A stretch of DNA of 5,827 nucleotides, from positions 1-5,827 of the forward strand of contig CABQAC010000133.1 in NCBI GenBank assembly GCA_902462035.1, written 5' to 3'. Source of the stretch: an uncultured Eubacteriales bacterium (lineage in GTDB: Bacteria > Bacillota > Clostridia > Oscillospirales > Acutalibacteraceae). Both the position numbers and the translations under genes were made by a program. Of the stretch, positions 4,911 through 5,827 are shown piece after piece; within the stretch, counting starts at the first letter, position 1, and every line of letters starts with the position of its first letter. The notes under the pieces were generated by a model. That model saw only the letters and a list, made by a program, of their open reading frames with translations, did not search any database and was not told the origin of the DNA.

Positions 4911-5827
4911 ATGAAACAACTGCGCATTGGCAACACCAGTTTTACCGGCTCTGAAATTGTGCTTGGCTGCATGCGGATTACCAAGCTGTCCCGCGCGGAC
5001 GCAGCCCGCCTGATCGAAACGTCCGTGGACTGCGGCATCGACTATTTTGACCATGCCGACATTTACGCCAACGGCGGCAGCGAAGAACTGTTTGCCCAGG
5101 CGCTGGCCGACAGCTCGGTTCCCCGGGACCGGATAAAAATTCAAACGAAATGCGGTATCCGCCCCAAGGTATGCTTTGATTTTTCCAAAAAACATATTCT
5201 CGATTCGGTGGACGCAAGCCTGAAACGGCTGAACACCGACCATGTGGAAACGCTGCTGCTCCACCGCCCGGACACCCTGATGGAACCGGAGGAGGTAGCC
5301 GAAGCCTTTGCCCGCTTAAAGCAAAGCGGGAAGGTCCTTCATTTCGGCGTGTCCAACCAGAATCCCATGACCATAGAACTGCTGCAAAAGTATTTAGGCG
5401 ACCGGCTGCTGATCAATCAATTACAGCTCAGCGTAACCAATACCGGCATGATCGATTCCGGCATTAACGTCAACATGACCAATGCCGCCTCGGTGGACCA
5501 CGACGGCGGTATTTTGGATTACTGCCGGCTGAAGGACATTACCATCCAGGCGTGGTCCCCTTTCCAGTTCGGTTTTTTTCAAGGTGTCTTTCTCGGCAGC
5601 GACCAATACCCGGAACTCAACGCGGTGCTGGACCGGCTCGCATCCGAAAAAGGCGTGACCAGCGGCGCGGTTGCCATCGCTTGGATTTTGCGTCATCCGG
5701 CCAAAATTCAGCCGGTGCTGGGCACTACCAACCGGCAGCGCGTGCAGGAAATCTGCAAGGCGTCCGACATCTCGCTGACCCGGGAGGAATGGTACGCGGT
5801 ATACAAAGCGGCGGGAAATATTCTGCC
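4911..5827 (+). CDS. Aldo/keto reductase (YdhF-like), lacking only its extreme C-terminus at the window edge
   Basis: The frame runs open from ATG 4911 to the edge (305 codons plus two bases). It begins MKQLRIGNTSFTGSEIVLGC and has the aldo/keto reductase catalytic tetrad: Asp47 and Tyr52 in YFDHADIYANGGSEE, Lys80 in IQTKCG, and His118 in LLLHRPD. Further family marks are FGVSNQNP (145-152), the INQLQLSVTN strand, AWSPFQFG (214-221), and IAWILRHPAKIQPVLGTTN (256-274), the NADPH-binding part of the barrel. It should be a cytosolic NAD(P)H-dependent (alpha/beta)8 oxidoreductase; its substrate cannot be read from sequence. Related Clostridia proteins, as I remember them, end about one or two residues after the last visible ones (AAGNIL), so very little is missing. 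AAAGGA lies 9 nt before the ATG. The gap of 23 bp to the Dabb gene suggests an operon. No truncation or frameshift is seen. Confidence 0.93.
   Translation, partial: MKQLRIGNTSFTGSEIVLGCMRITKLSRADAARLIETSVDCGIDYFDHADIYANGGSEELFAQALADSSVPRDRIKIQTKCGIRPKVCFDFSKKHILDSVDASLKRLNTDHVETLLLHRPDTLMEPEEVAEAFARLKQSGKVLHFGVSNQNPMTIELLQKYLGDRLLINQLQLSVTNTGMIDSGINVNMTNAASVDHDGGILDYCRLKDITIQAWSPFQFGFFQGVFLGSDQYPELNAVLDRLASEKGVTSGAVAIAWILRHPAKIQPVLGTTNRQRVQEICKASDISLTREEWYAVYKAAGNIL

Overview
This window looks like chromosomal DNA of a moderately GC-rich Clostridia-type Firmicute. An Oscillospirales-like gut anaerobe is my best guess, inferred from GC-rich coding regions, AT-rich promoters, AGGAGG-type ribosome sites and closest remembered homologues. 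No rRNA, tRNA, CRISPR array, transposase or phage gene is visible.

Left part (1-1726, minus strand): a two-gene operon of M16-peptidase-fold proteins. The upstream gene is a YmfF-type, non-catalytic M16 homologue. It overlaps by 4 nt the start of a YmfH-type gene that runs off the left edge, just before its expected zinc motif. In Bacillus subtilis this pair is associated with EF-P 5-aminopentanol modification; some databases spell the names YfmF/YfmH. The operon has an extended -10 promoter with a perfect 12-bp palindrome over its -35 box.

Middle part (1679-2909): a minus-strand regulator locus with its own intrinsic terminator. It reads as an XRE helix-turn-helix protein joined to a beta-repeat linker and a membrane domain made of three exact 48-residue repeats. 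The two halves lie in different frames that overlap by 86 nt, and a single extra base in a GGG run would explain this. It is the most unusual object here. It may be a broken gene, a sequencing error, or a split or recoded membrane-tethered regulator. Its promoter region is divergent with that of the next gene and holds several dyad elements.

Right part (2901-5827, plus strand): comM/yifB (Mg-chelatase-like AAA+ ATPase) starting at a GTG; then a small Dabb-domain (stress-response A/B barrel) protein, apparently with its own promoter and a hairpin at the 5' end of its mRNA; then, 23 bp later, an aldo/keto reductase that is complete except for the last few residues, cut by the right edge.

Most of the window is ordinary core-genome content. 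I see no multi-gene accessory or defence system. The best leads are the frame-split regulator and its triplicated membrane hairpin.
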